A stretch of 64,000 nt of DNA, taken from Mariniflexile sp. AS56. Lineage in GTDB: Bacteria; Bacteroidota; Bacteroidia; Flavobacteriales; Flavobacteriaceae. The notes under the pieces were generated by a model, which made no database searches, was not told the origin of the DNA, and saw only the letters and a program-made list of their open reading frames with translations. The translations under genes were made by a program, and so were the position numbers. Of this stretch, positions 44,096-53,208 are shown in pieces. The stretch spans positions 310,001 through 374,000 of the forward strand of contig NZ_JAUPED010000002.1 of assembly GCF_030552475.1 (NCBI RefSeq), written 5' to 3'. Positions within the stretch are counted from its first letter, which is position 1. Each line of letters opens with the position of its first letter.

Positions 44096-46492
44096 ATGGT
44101 ATCAAACCCTAATAATATTGAATTAACTCAGTCTAATTCAAATCAATTTAATTTAAAAAAATTATTTTCACTTTTTTATAAAAAATGGTATTGGTTTATT
44201 CTAAGCATTTTAATTTGTTTAGGAATAGCTTTTATCAATCTGAGATATACAACACCTGTTTACGCTGCGTTTGCTAAAATAATGCTCCTGGATGATGAGG
44301 ATAAAACATCGGGTACAAATGCTCTTAATGATTTGTCTATTTTCTCTAATAACGATCAAGCAAAAGTTGATGATGAAATTCAAGTAATTACATCTAGAGA
44401 TTTTTTTAAAAATATTGTTAACAAATTGAATCTTAATATTCAATATTTCGTTAAAGGAAAAGTATTTGAAACTGAATTATATAAAAGTTCTCCTGTAATA
44501 GTTACATTTATTGCATCTGACTCCGTTGTTAATAAAACTAACTTTAATTTTTATATAGAAATTTATTCTGATCTTGAATTTGGATACCGGATTAACGAAG
44601 ATGATGAACCAAAAAAAATATCATTTGGTAAAGAAATAAAAACTCCATTTGGTGGGATGATTTTAACACCAAATGATTCTCAATTTAAAGGAGCCTCTGA
44701 AACAGACATAAGAATTCAATTATCTCCAGTTATAGATGTTGCTGAGAATTTTAGAAATAGGATAGGTATTTACCGAGATGGTGAATCGGGCTCTAAAATT
44801 TTAAATTTAAGTTTAACTGACGCTATCCCACAAAAAGCTAAAGATGTTATTAATGCATTAATTGTTCAGTATAATACATCTTCGTTAGAATTAAAAAATA
44901 AAAGATCTGAAAATACAGCTAACTTCATTAATGAGCGTGTTCAATTAATAGCTTCTGATCTAGTTAATGTTGATGATAGTATTGTTAGGTTTAAAACAGG
45001 AAATAAGGTAACTAATGTGACCTCTGAGGCAGGACAGTTCTTAGCTTCAAGTGCTCAAAATGAGCAACAATTGGATGCTGCCCGTAACCAGTTGAGACAG
45101 TTAAATTATATGAAAGAATCTTTAGGTGATGATTCTTCATCCTTTCAACCAATTCCAGTTAATTTAGGATTGGGGGACGCTGTAATTTCAGGGCTTTCAT
45201 CCAAGTATAATGAATTGTTAGCTAATCGCAAAAGATTGTTAATGAGTGCCGGTTCAAAGAATGCCATCATCGTCGAATTAGATAATACTTTAAATGGTAT
45301 TAAGCAAAATTTACAACAATCTATTAACAATTCTTCTAAGTCAATAAATATAACTTTGAATAGTTTAGAAAATCAGTCAAGTAGAATTAATTCTAAAATA
45401 TTTTCAGTACCAGGTCAAGAAAGTAAATTGAGGTCGATTGAAAGAAAGCAAGGTATAAAGGAATCATTATATCTTTATTTATTACAAAAAAGGGAAGAAG
45501 CCACTATAGCACTTACAGCAACATCTCCTAATGTGAAAATTATAGACGAAGCTTATGATAGTGGAGGCTCAATTTCTCCTAATAGAAAAACAGCTTATTT
45601 ATTAGCTCTTTTTATAGGGTTCCTTATTCCTTTTTCAATTATTTATATAAGTGATTTATTAGACAATAAGATCCATAATAAAGAAGATTTAGAGACAGAA
45701 ATTAAAAACATAACAGTTTTAGGTGAGATTCCTAAGGTAAGTGGAAAGAAGGGAGAAGCTTTATTAGTCGAGAAAAATGATAGATCTATTCTTTCAGAAT
45801 CTTTTAGAATTGTAAGAACCAATTTTGATTATGTGAGACGTGGAAGAAACGTTGAAAACTATGATAATGTGATATTTATAACTTCTACTATTAAAGGTGA
45901 AGGGAAATCCTTTTTTAGTATTAATACAGCGCTTACCATGGCCAATACCAGTACACGTGTATTATTAATTGGTGCTGATATTAGAAATCCACAAATTTAC
46001 AACACTATTAAGAATCAAATAAAACCAACTAGTAATGAGATGATTGGTTTAACGGAGTATTTAGTAGATAAAACAATTCTGGCAGGCGAAACCATTAATT
46101 CATATACCATTAATGGTATAAAATTAGATATTTTATTTTCAGGAAAAACACCACCAAACCCTGCAGAACTATTAATGACAGATAGAGTTAAAGAGCTATT
46201 TGATTATGCTTCTAGTCAATATGATATCGTCATTGTAGATACGGCTCCGGCGATGCTCGTCACCGATACTCTATTGTTAAGTGAATATGCTGGACATACC
46301 ATTTATTTAACACGGGCGGGCTATACCGAAAAACAGGTTTTAAACTTTGCTAAGGAACTACACGCAAACAAAAAACTTAATGGGATGATGTTGGTTGTTA
46401 ACGATGTTCACCAAGAAAACTTTGGGTATGGAGCTCAGTACGGTTATTACGGTACGCCAGAGAAGAAAAGTTTCTTTAAAAGACTCTTTTAA
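44096..46492 (+). CDS. Wzc-like tyrosine autokinase and chain-length regulator
   Basis: A 798-residue membrane protein. Residues about 18-45 and 495-518 are the membrane segments that bracket a long periplasmic Wzz-like coiled-coil domain (SENTANFINERVQLIASDL, QLDAARNQLRQLNYMKES). The C-terminal BY-kinase has Walker A GEGKSFFSINTA, Walker A' LLIGADIRNP and Walker B IVIVDTAPAM. The tail carries a tyrosine cluster at 778, 782, 784 and 785 (YGAQYGYYG) for autophosphorylation. It controls polymer length and export with the Wza-like protein. The last 4 bp overlap the convergent phosphatase gene. Confidence 0.94.
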   Translation: MVSNPNNIELTQSNSNQFNLKKLFSLFYKKWYWFILSILICLGIAFINLRYTTPVYAAFAKIMLLDDEDKTSGTNALNDLSIFSNNDQAKVDDEIQVITSRDFFKNIVNKLNLNIQYFVKGKVFETELYKSSPVIVTFIASDSVVNKTNFNFYIEIYSDLEFGYRINEDDEPKKISFGKEIKTPFGGMILTPNDSQFKGASETDIRIQLSPVIDVAENFRNRIGIYRDGESGSKILNLSLTDAIPQKAKDVINALIVQYNTSSLELKNKRSENTANFINERVQLIASDLVNVDDSIVRFKTGNKVTNVTSEAGQFLASSAQNEQQLDAARNQLRQLNYMKESLGDDSSSFQPIPVNLGLGDAVISGLSSKYNELLANRKRLLMSAGSKNAIIVELDNTLNGIKQNLQQSINNSSKSINITLNSLENQSSRINSKIFSVPGQESKLRSIERKQGIKESLYLYLLQKREEATIALTATSPNVKIIDEAYDSGGSISPNRKTAYLLALFIGFLIPFSIIYISDLLDNKIHNKEDLETEIKNITVLGEIPKVSGKKGEALLVEKNDRSILSESFRIVRTNFDYVRRGRNVENYDNVIFITSTIKGEGKSFFSINTALTMANTSTRVLLIGADIRNPQIYNTIKNQIKPTSNEMIGLTEYLVDKTILAGETINSYTINGIKLDILFSGKTPPNPAELLMTDRVKELFDYASSQYDIVIVDTAPAMLVTDTLLLSEYAGHTIYLTRAGYTEKQVLNFAKELHANKKLNGMMLVVNDVHQENFGYGAQYGYYGTPEKKSFFKRLF

Positions 46493-47235
46493 ATTACTGA
46501 AAAAGTGGTGTTTGTATTTCTAATTATAGGCACCATTTTTTCAGATGTTTTCTTATTCAATACTAGACGGGAAAGTTTATCAACATGTGCTACATGATGC
46601 GCATCGGTTCCTGTAAAATCTATAAGACCTTTATCTATTAAGTAATTTGCAGTTGTTTCCACATCTTTACCGTAATGGTTGTCTAGTGATAACAAATTGA
46701 GTTGAAATAAGCAGCCTTGTTGTTTTAGTTTGTCATAATTCCCCAATTTGTTATGATAAAAAGCATAGCGTTCTGGATGTGCTAAAACAGGAATGTACCC
46801 TTTCGTTTTTATTTTAAAAATTAAAGCTTCTAAGTTTATTGGAGGCTGAAAATAAGACATTTCAATAAGTACATAGTTTCCTTTTAATGTAAAAAGGTTC
46901 CCGGCATCCAATAATTTTTCAAATGATGAATCCAACATATATTCTGCTGCTGGATTTATAGTAATTCCTTTTTGAATCTGTTTGTTTAAATTTTCTAACA
47001 GTGACTGATACGCATTTCCAATAGTCTCATCGGTATTCGGATAGAAATCCTGCATCACATGAGGCGTGGGTATAAATTGTTTTACACCTAACTCCTTAAG
47101 TTTTTTAATAAGGTCAATCGATTCTCTAATGTTTTGTGCACCATCATCTATACTAGGAAGTATATGATTATGAATATCTACAAAATCAACAAGTAAATCT
47201 TTTAAATAGTGTTTTTTAAAAAAGAAGTTTAGCAT
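46489..47235 (-). CDS. PHP-family tyrosine phosphatase (CpsB/YwqE type)
   Basis: A 248-residue PHP-fold phosphatase. VDIHNHILPSIDDGAQ (about 19-34; His22, His24, Asp30) is the metal site of CpsB-type enzymes, with PTPHVMQDFYPN, VLAHPERY and DFTGTDAHH as the other ligands. It should dephosphorylate the tyrosine cluster of the neighbouring Wzc-like kinase. The genes converge with a 4-bp overlap instead of sharing an operon, so kinase and phosphatase are transcribed separately. Confidence 0.9.
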   Translation of the reverse strand: MLNFFFKKHYLKDLLVDFVDIHNHILPSIDDGAQNIRESIDLIKKLKELGVKQFIPTPHVMQDFYPNTDETIGNAYQSLLENLNKQIQKGITINPAAEYMLDSSFEKLLDAGNLFTLKGNYVLIEMSYFQPPINLEALIFKIKTKGYIPVLAHPERYAFYHNKLGNYDKLKQQGCLFQLNLLSLDNHYGKDVETTANYLIDKGLIDFTGTDAHHVAHVDKLSRLVLNKKTSEKMVPIIRNTNTTFSVI

Positions 47236-47289
47236 TTTGAAACCAGAACAAGTTAAAATAGTAGTATTTGGGAAGTACTAATGTATTGC

Positions 47290-48357
47290 TTATGACCCAT
47301 AAAATTCAAATGAATCAATAATGATAGTATCATCTACCAAACAATCTATTCTTGGTGCTCCTATATTTTCTAATAGCACAAAATTAATATTGCCATGGTT
47401 ATTCTTTTTGTCATATTTAAGTAAATCCATGATTGCTGCGTACTCCGATTTCTCAATGGTTACTTTTCCATAATAATCAACAAATAGTGTTTTAATATGG
47501 TGTGCTACTTGTTTAGGGAAACCAGCTAGTTCCGTTGATATATAAGCGGCTAAAATCATGCCGACTATAATCGCTTCACCATGTAATAAAGTTGTCTTAT
47601 TAGGATTGCTTAAAAAATAAGATTCGATAGCATGGCCAAGTGTATGACCAAAGTTTAAGGTTTTCCTAAGGTTATTTTCTAAAGGGTCTATTTCAACAAC
47701 ATTCTTTTTAATTATGACAGACTCATAAATTAATTGATCTAAATCGTCTAAAGAAAGTTGTGATAAATCTTGAAATTTGTTCCAATAATTTTCATCGCTA
47801 ATTAATCCATGCTTTAACATTTCAGCTAAACCAGAACGCATTTGGTTTTGGGGTAAAGTACCTAAAAAATGAGTATCGATAAGAACTAAATCGGGATTAC
47901 TAATAACACCTATTTGGTTTTTTAAGTGTCCTAAATCAACCCCAGTTTTTCCACCCACAGAAGCATCTACCATAGATAATAGGGTTGTAGGGACGTTTAC
48001 ATAAGCAATACCGCGTTTAAAAGTACAGGCTACAAAACCTCCTAAATCTGTAATAACACCACCACCAATATTTATAAGAAGACTTTTTCTATCGGCATTT
48101 AACTCAGAAAGCGTGTTCCAAACACCAGCACAGGTGTCTATGGTTTTGTTTATTTCACCGGATTCTATTTCAATAATTTCGATAACAACGTCTGTTTCCA
48201 GTCTTTCTAAAAAATATGGTAAACAAAACTGATGCGTATTTTCATCTACTAAAATAAATATTTTAGAAAAATTTTTAGACTTAAGACGTTCATTTATAGA
48301 TGAATAACAAATGTTGTTAAAATGAATAGTGCAGTTGTTTGTTTCTATAGAATTCAT
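47290..48357 (-). CDS. aroB: 3-dehydroquinate synthase AroB
   Basis: A 355-residue enzyme of the shikimate pathway converting DAHP to 3-dehydroquinate. GGGVITDLGGFVACTFKRGI, PTTLLSMVDASVGGKTGVD and HLKNQIGVI form the NAD and substrate site; SGLAEMLKHGLI, LNFGHTLGHAIES and LLHGEAI give the zinc ligands. Length is normal. It marks the right end of the glycan locus and return to core metabolism, divergent from proline dehydrogenase. Confidence 0.95.
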   Translation of the reverse strand: MNSIETNNCTIHFNNICYSSINERLKSKNFSKIFILVDENTHQFCLPYFLERLETDVVIEIIEIESGEINKTIDTCAGVWNTLSELNADRKSLLINIGGGVITDLGGFVACTFKRGIAYVNVPTTLLSMVDASVGGKTGVDLGHLKNQIGVISNPDLVLIDTHFLGTLPQNQMRSGLAEMLKHGLISDENYWNKFQDLSQLSLDDLDQLIYESVIIKKNVVEIDPLENNLRKTLNFGHTLGHAIESYFLSNPNKTTLLHGEAIIVGMILAAYISTELAGFPKQVAHHIKTLFVDYYGKVTIEKSEYAAIMDLLKYDKKNNHGNINFVLLENIGAPRIDCLVDDTIIIDSFEFYGS

Positions 48358-48425
48358 GAAATAGTTTTTTTTTTGAAAACACGAAATTAAGGAGATTTTA
48401 TATAAAATGGTAACTTGCGGTTAAT

Positions 48426-48433
48426 TATATTTG
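48426..48433 (+). promoter_or_regulatory. Candidate -7 promoter box of proline dehydrogenase
   Basis: TATATTTG matches TAnnTTTG, 18 bp before the ATG at 48452. It overlaps an in-frame TTG at 48431, which argues that translation starts at the ATG and not at the TTG. No clear -33 box. Confidence 0.5.
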
Positions 48434-48451
48434 CAGCAAATATTGAATATA

Positions 48452-49627
48452 ATGCAAAAAATTACCCCTATTTTTGATAATACCGAAATTGCTTTTGCTT
48501 TAAAAAGTGATTCCGAATTAGAGCGCGCCTATTTTTTATTCAAAATGATGTCTGTTGAACCTTTAGTACGCATTGGTGGCGCAGTTACAAATTTTGCTTT
48601 AAAAGTCCATTTACCTATTGAAGGCTTAATTAGGTATACGGTTTTCGATCATTTTTGTGGAGGTATTAATGAAACAGACTGCTTGCCAGTAATTAATAGC
48701 ATGCATGAAAAGGGGGTGAGTTCTGTTTTAGATTTTTCGGTGGAAGCTAAAGAGAGCGAAAAGGAATTTGACCATGCACGCGACGTCATTCTAAATATTT
48801 TGGAGTTCTGTAAAGAAATTAAAGCCATTCCAATAGCTGTCTTTAAACCCTCTGGTTTTGGAAGGTTTCACTTGTATGAAAAACTAAGTAAAGGCGCGGG
48901 CTTAACCGAAAAGGAACAAGCGGAATGGAATAAGGTTGTCGATCGCTTTGATGCAGTTTGTAAAAAAGCTAAAGCATATAATGTGGCTGTATTGATTGAT
49001 GCTGAAGAAAGTTGGTTTCAAAACGCCGCTGATGCTTTGGTAACCGCTATGATGAAAAAATACAATACAGAAAAAGCAGTCGTTTTTAATACGCTTCAAA
49101 TGTATAGACACGATCGCATGGATTTTTTAAAGAATGAGCATGAAAAGGCGAAAACTGAAGGCTATTTTCTTGGCTATAAATTAGTGCGTGGTGCTTACAT
49201 GGAAAAGGAACGTGACCGCGCAGAAGCTAAAGGCTATGAATCTCCCATTTGTAAAAATAAAATTGCTACAGATGAAAACTTTAATGCGGGATTGCATTAT
49301 ATGTTAGATCATTTAGATAGCATGTCTATATTCGCAGGGACTCATAATGAATCGAGTTCGTATTTACTAATGGACTTGATGGAGAAAAAAGGTTTAAAGC
49401 CTACTGATTCTAGAATCTGGTTCGGACAATTATACGGAATGAGTGATCATATCAGTTTTAATTTAGCTGATAAAGGTTATAATGTAGCGAAGTACGTGCC
49501 TTTTGGCCCTGTAAAAGACGTGATGCCCTACTTAATTCGTCGTGCAGAGGAAAACACTTCGGTAGCAGGCCAAACAGGCCGTGAATTGGCTCTTATAACC
49601 AAAGAGAAAAAAAGACGTAAAACCTAA
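48452..49627 (+). CDS. Proline dehydrogenase (FAD-dependent)
   Basis: A 391-residue beta/alpha-barrel enzyme oxidising proline to pyrroline-5-carboxylate. Motifs: LDFSVEAKESEKEF, VAVLIDAEESWFQ, YKLVRGAYMEKERDRA with the substrate-binding arginine region, FAGTHNESSS and FGQLYGMSDH. The C-terminal YLIRRAEENTS matches the conserved helix that holds proline. It is a stand-alone enzyme, not the PutA fusion. The open frame continues upstream to a TTG at 48431, but that lies in the promoter; the ATG start gives the normal MQKITPIFDN beginning. Confidence 0.93.
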   Translation: MQKITPIFDNTEIAFALKSDSELERAYFLFKMMSVEPLVRIGGAVTNFALKVHLPIEGLIRYTVFDHFCGGINETDCLPVINSMHEKGVSSVLDFSVEAKESEKEFDHARDVILNILEFCKEIKAIPIAVFKPSGFGRFHLYEKLSKGAGLTEKEQAEWNKVVDRFDAVCKKAKAYNVAVLIDAEESWFQNAADALVTAMMKKYNTEKAVVFNTLQMYRHDRMDFLKNEHEKAKTEGYFLGYKLVRGAYMEKERDRAEAKGYESPICKNKIATDENFNAGLHYMLDHLDSMSIFAGTHNESSSYLLMDLMEKKGLKPTDSRIWFGQLYGMSDHISFNLADKGYNVAKYVPFGPVKDVMPYLIRRAEENTSVAGQTGRELALITKEKKRRKT

Positions 49628-49632
49628 GGTTG

Positions 49633-50700
49633 TTATATATAACTAATTAAAATACTTTTAATCTCTTGAGGGGATAGATAAGGAGTAATCATTACTAATT
49701 TACTTAAATCTATCTCCTTTTGTTTTTTGTATTCTTTTTGCTTCACAAGTAAAATATCAGTATCTGAAGTTGGTTCTAAGAATTCATCTTTAGAAATAAT
49801 CTCTTCATCATGCTTTTCTCCTGGACGCAAGGCTGTTATTTTAATTTCGACTGAATCATTTTCAGCATAATTATCTATAAAACAATGTGCTAAATCGTGG
49901 AGTTTAATGGGATCTCCCATGTTGAAGGTAAACACATCAGCATCAAAACTTTTAAAAGAAGCAATTTTTAAAATGGAGTGACACGCTTTACCCTTATCTA
50001 TAAAATACCGTGTTATGGTTTTACTGGTTAAAGTTAAAGAAAGCCCAGAGTCTATCTGGTTTTTAAATAACGGGAGCACAGAACCATTAGAACCTATAAT
50101 GTTTCCAAAGCGGGTAATGGCAAATTGTGTACTACTTTTTGGTTTTTGCTGCTTAATGTAACATTCTGCAACATATTTAGAAATTCCCATCACACTAATG
50201 GGGTTCACTGCTTTATCTGTAGAAATAAAAATGAATTTATAAACGCTATGTTTTATAGCCAAATCAACTAATAATTTAGTCGCTAGAATATTAGTTTTTA
50301 CGGCTTCATACGGGTGCGATTCCATTAATGGCACATGTTTATAAGCCGCCGCATGAAAAATTAATGTTGGTTTATAGGTTTGAAACAGGTATTCAACAGA
50401 TTCGTTATCATTTATATTTAGAAGGAAACATTCTATTTTATTGGAATCTTCATCTTCAAATTCTTTAATTAAATTATAAAGAGGCGATTCAGCTATATCA
50501 ACAAGAATCATTTTTTTAAACTCACAGGCCAAAATATGTCTTGCTAACTCACTTCCAATAGTACCGGCAGCACCTGTAATTAAAATAGTTTCTTCAGAGA
50601 AATTGAAGTTTTGAAATTCTTTTTTAGAACTTTCATTATTATGAAGAACGCCAGAATCTTTTATGAGTTGATTGATGTGATTGTAGGTTGCTTGATTCAT
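49633..50700 (-). CDS. Soluble CapD/PglF-type nucleotide-sugar dehydratase (short form)
   Basis: A 355-residue protein lacking the four membrane segments and CoA-binding domain of the PglF paralogue at 41332 but keeping the dehydratase core: ILITGAAGTIGSELA (39-53), FHAAAYKHVPLMES, STDKAVNPISVMGISKYV and TRFGNIIGSNGSVLPL. The N-terminal 30 residues carry no motif. It is probably a UDP-HexNAc 4,6-dehydratase (PseB/FlaA1-like). Only 98 bp separate it from the PglC-like gene, on the same strand. It is convergent with proline dehydrogenase, 5 bp between stops. Confidence 0.82.
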   Translation of the reverse strand: MNQATYNHINQLIKDSGVLHNNESSKKEFQNFNFSEETILITGAAGTIGSELARHILACEFKKMILVDIAESPLYNLIKEFEDEDSNKIECFLLNINDNESVEYLFQTYKPTLIFHAAAYKHVPLMESHPYEAVKTNILATKLLVDLAIKHSVYKFIFISTDKAVNPISVMGISKYVAECYIKQQKPKSSTQFAITRFGNIIGSNGSVLPLFKNQIDSGLSLTLTSKTITRYFIDKGKACHSILKIASFKSFDADVFTFNMGDPIKLHDLAHCFIDNYAENDSVEIKITALRPGEKHDEEIISKDEFLEPTSDTDILLVKQKEYKKQKEIDLSKLVMITPYLSPQEIKSILISYI

Positions 50701-50798
50701 GTATTCAATACTCGGATTAAGTGCTTTTTTATGAGGCTAAGCACCGTTCCAAATTAGGAATAATAAAGTATCTAAACAAGAAGAATAGGGTAGAAGTA

Positions 50799-51395
50799 TT
50801 ACCGAGTAATCACTTTAATGATGGTAATAAAAATGAGTTTCAAATCGAAGAGAAAACTTCTGTTTTTTATATACTCTTTATTGAATTTTAATTTATCTGG
50901 GATAATGGTTTTAATGAAGAATTCTTCAGGGTTTTCGGCAGCCTTTAAAAGTTCTACTTCATTTCTGTATTTTAACGAAGCAAGTCCTGTAATACCTGGC
51001 CGAACGGTGAATATTTTCATGTCGTCTTCATTATAAAAGTTCACATAATAACGTAATTCAGGTCTTGGGCCAACAAAACTCATGTCGCTTTTTAAAATAT
51101 TTATAAGTTGCGGAAACTCATCCATTTTATAGCGTCGTAAAAAATATCCTACTTTTGTTATTCTAGAATCGTGATTTCCTAAAGTAAGCAATCCTTTAGT
51201 TTCAGACTGCATACGCATAGTTCGAAACTTATAGATGTTGAAGTCTTTATTGTTTTTTCCAACACGGCCTTGTATAAATAAAATAGGTCCTTTCGAATCT
51301 AATTTAATACAAATAGCAATGAGTATTAAAAAGGGAGCGAGAATGATTAATCCAATAAAGGCGCCTATCATATCGAAACAACGCTTGGCAATCAT
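50799..51395 (-). CDS. PglC-like initiating sugar transferase
   Basis: A 198-residue monotopic sugar phosphate transferase. It has a re-entrant hydrophobic helix (about 8-29), QGRVGKNNKDFNIYKFRTM, MDEFPQLINILKSDMSFVGPRPE with the catalytic Asp-Glu, and VRPGITGLASLKYRN. The C-terminal part (LLKAAENPEEFF, then YIKNRSFLFDLKLIF) is like PglC-type enzymes and unlike the tandem pair at 8256-9465. It overlaps the upstream gene by 1 bp. With the soluble dehydratase it may serve a second glycan or the protein O-glycosylation of Bacteroidota; that is inference. Confidence 0.9.
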   Translation of the reverse strand: MIAKRCFDMIGAFIGLIILAPFLILIAICIKLDSKGPILFIQGRVGKNNKDFNIYKFRTMRMQSETKGLLTLGNHDSRITKVGYFLRRYKMDEFPQLINILKSDMSFVGPRPELRYYVNFYNEDDMKIFTVRPGITGLASLKYRNEVELLKAAENPEEFFIKTIIPDKLKFNKEYIKNRSFLFDLKLIFITIIKVITR

Positions 51396-51769
51396 TAATT
51401 AGCTATTCTAAAATTCGTAATGGTCGCAATGCTATCGCAATTTTCGACAGTTAATATAATTTCCTTTTCATTATAGTCGCCCTCAACCATATAAACACCA
51501 CAAGGCTTCTGTCTTGAATTACTTTCAGAAAAATTGATATTTCCTTTTCTTAAAACGTAGTTGACAGCAACTGAATCTAAATTATTGGTATGTAATTGCG
51601 ATTGAATGGTATTAGAATACTCAATTTTTTTTAGCCGAATATTCTTTAAAACACGGGCGTCAGGACCATAACTGCAGGATGTTTTTTTACCATTTAAGAA
51701 GAAGGCTAATATGACGAGTCCGAGGGAAAAACCTCCCAAGTAGTAACCAATACGTTGAATTAATTTCAT
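51395..51769 (-). CDS. Small membrane-anchored protein, DUF4258-like
   Basis: A 124-residue protein with one N-terminal membrane segment (about 8-26, YYLGGFSLGLVILAFFL) followed by a soluble domain containing three cysteines (CSYGPDARVLKNIR, KPCGVYMVEGDY, LTVENCDS). I recall similar proteins annotated DUF4258 beside alanine dehydrogenase in Flavobacteriaceae, but this is from memory. It lies 34 bp after the alanine dehydrogenase stop and overlaps the next gene by 1 bp. Function unknown. Confidence 0.7.
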   Translation of the reverse strand: MKLIQRIGYYLGGFSLGLVILAFFLNGKKTSCSYGPDARVLKNIRLKKIEYSNTIQSQLHTNNLDSVAVNYVLRKGNINFSESNSRQKPCGVYMVEGDYNEKEIILTVENCDSIATITNFRIAN

Positions 51770-51803
51770 TTAATGTAATAGAAGTTTCGTTGCCTTTGTG
51801 TCT

Positions 51804-53003
51804 TTAAAAAATAATGAGATTAATATCGCTATAATTTAAATCGAACCACTCACCAACAGATTTACTAGTTAAAATTCCGTGGTAAAAGTACAACCCATTT
51901 TTTAAACCTCTATCAAATCGAAGTGAATTTTCTAAACCACCGTCTTCTGCAATTTTTAATAAATAAGGTGTAAATATATTACTTATTGATACTGAGGCTG
52001 TACGAGAGTATCTTGCAGGAATATTTGGCACACAATAATGGGTTACCCCATACTTAACAAAGGTAGGTTCTTTGTGTGTGGTAACTTCACTCGATTCAAA
52101 ACAACCTCCCATATCGATACTTACATCAATAATAATCGCTCCTTTTTTCATAGACTGCACCATCGCTTCTGAAACAACAATAGGAGATCTGTTATTCCCT
52201 CTAACAGCTCCAATAACAACATCACAACGTTTTAAAGCCTTGTTTAAATTTTTTGGCTGAATGGTAGAGGTGAAAAGAGGTCTACCTAAGTGGGTTTGAA
52301 TACGTCTTAATTTGGTAATGGAATTATCGAATATTTTCACATTAGCACCTAAACCAATGGAGCTTCTCGCTGCAAATTCCCCAACAGTTCCAGCTCCTAA
52401 AATCACAACTTCTATAGGAGGCACACCGCTAATGTTTCCAAACATTAAGCCGTTACCGCCTTTGGTGTCTGATAATAATTCTGCAGCAATAAGCACAGAA
52501 GCTGTTCCTGCAATTTCACTTAGCGCTTTTACGGCGGGATAGGTGCCATCGGAATCTCTAATAAACTCAAAGGCTAAAGCAGTAATACGTTTAGATGCGA
52601 GTGCTTCAAAATACTTTTTGCTTTGCGTTTTAATTTGTAAAGCAGAAATTAAAATAGTTTGCGGGTTCATCAGTTTTATTTGCTCGATGCTTGGTGGCTC
52701 TACTTTTAAAACCATAGGACAAGCAAAAACCTTTGCGGTATCCTTAGTGATTTCTGCACCAGATTCACTGTAATCTTTATCGCTAAAATTAGCACCATTT
52801 CCTGCACCAGCTTCTAATAATACTCTATGGCCATTGCTAACCAGGGCGAAAACGGCATCTGGTGTTAAACAAACACGCTTTTCTTGAAATGCTGTTTCTT
52901 TGGGAATACCTATAAAGAGTTCACCTTTCCGTTTAAATATTTCAAGAGTTTCTTCTTGGGGTAAGAGTTGTTGTTTAGTAAAAGGAGACAATTGTTTTGC
53001 CAT
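51804..53003 (-). CDS. ald: Alanine dehydrogenase
   Basis: A 399-residue NAD-dependent enzyme of the AlaDH/PNT family interconverting alanine and pyruvate plus ammonia. FIGIPKETAFQEKRVCLTPDAV (with the substrate-binding region), VILGAGTVGEFAARSSIGLGANV (NAD fold) and VIIDVSIDMGGCFESS are diagnostic. It is a stand-alone AlaDH, without the transhydrogenase membrane domain. The first 28 residues precede the usual start of the fold. It is divergent from the TonB-type gene. Confidence 0.92.
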   Translation of the reverse strand: MAKQLSPFTKQQLLPQEETLEIFKRKGELFIGIPKETAFQEKRVCLTPDAVFALVSNGHRVLLEAGAGNGANFSDKDYSESGAEITKDTAKVFACPMVLKVEPPSIEQIKLMNPQTILISALQIKTQSKKYFEALASKRITALAFEFIRDSDGTYPAVKALSEIAGTASVLIAAELLSDTKGGNGLMFGNISGVPPIEVVILGAGTVGEFAARSSIGLGANVKIFDNSITKLRRIQTHLGRPLFTSTIQPKNLNKALKRCDVVIGAVRGNNRSPIVVSEAMVQSMKKGAIIIDVSIDMGGCFESSEVTTHKEPTFVKYGVTHYCVPNIPARYSRTASVSISNIFTPYLLKIAEDGGLENSLRFDRGLKNGLYFYHGILTSKSVGEWFDLNYSDINLIIF

Positions 53004-53208
53004 AGTTGCTTAGTTTACAAAAAAATCAAATTACAAATATTTTTTTTATTCGATAGTCAGATACCAAAATTAATTATTTTAGAGTTTAAAAAGTGATTAT
53101 TTATAGTATTTCATCTGAATTAGTGGGTTTGAACGAAAAAACATGAAAACAGAGATAACTTATCAGTAATTAATATAAATTTATATTTTTACACCCTGAA
53201 CCAATTTT

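Noticed and set aside
2930-47235. Whole glycan locus as a mobile island bounded by insertion sequences or att sites
   Set aside because: I found no transposase, integrase, tRNA gene or flanking direct repeat at either boundary; horizontal origin may be true but is not supported by what can be read here.
48431-48451. TTG start of proline dehydrogenase
   Set aside because: The codon lies inside the TATATTTG -7 box, so a transcript would begin downstream of it; the ATG at 48452 gives the usual N-terminus.
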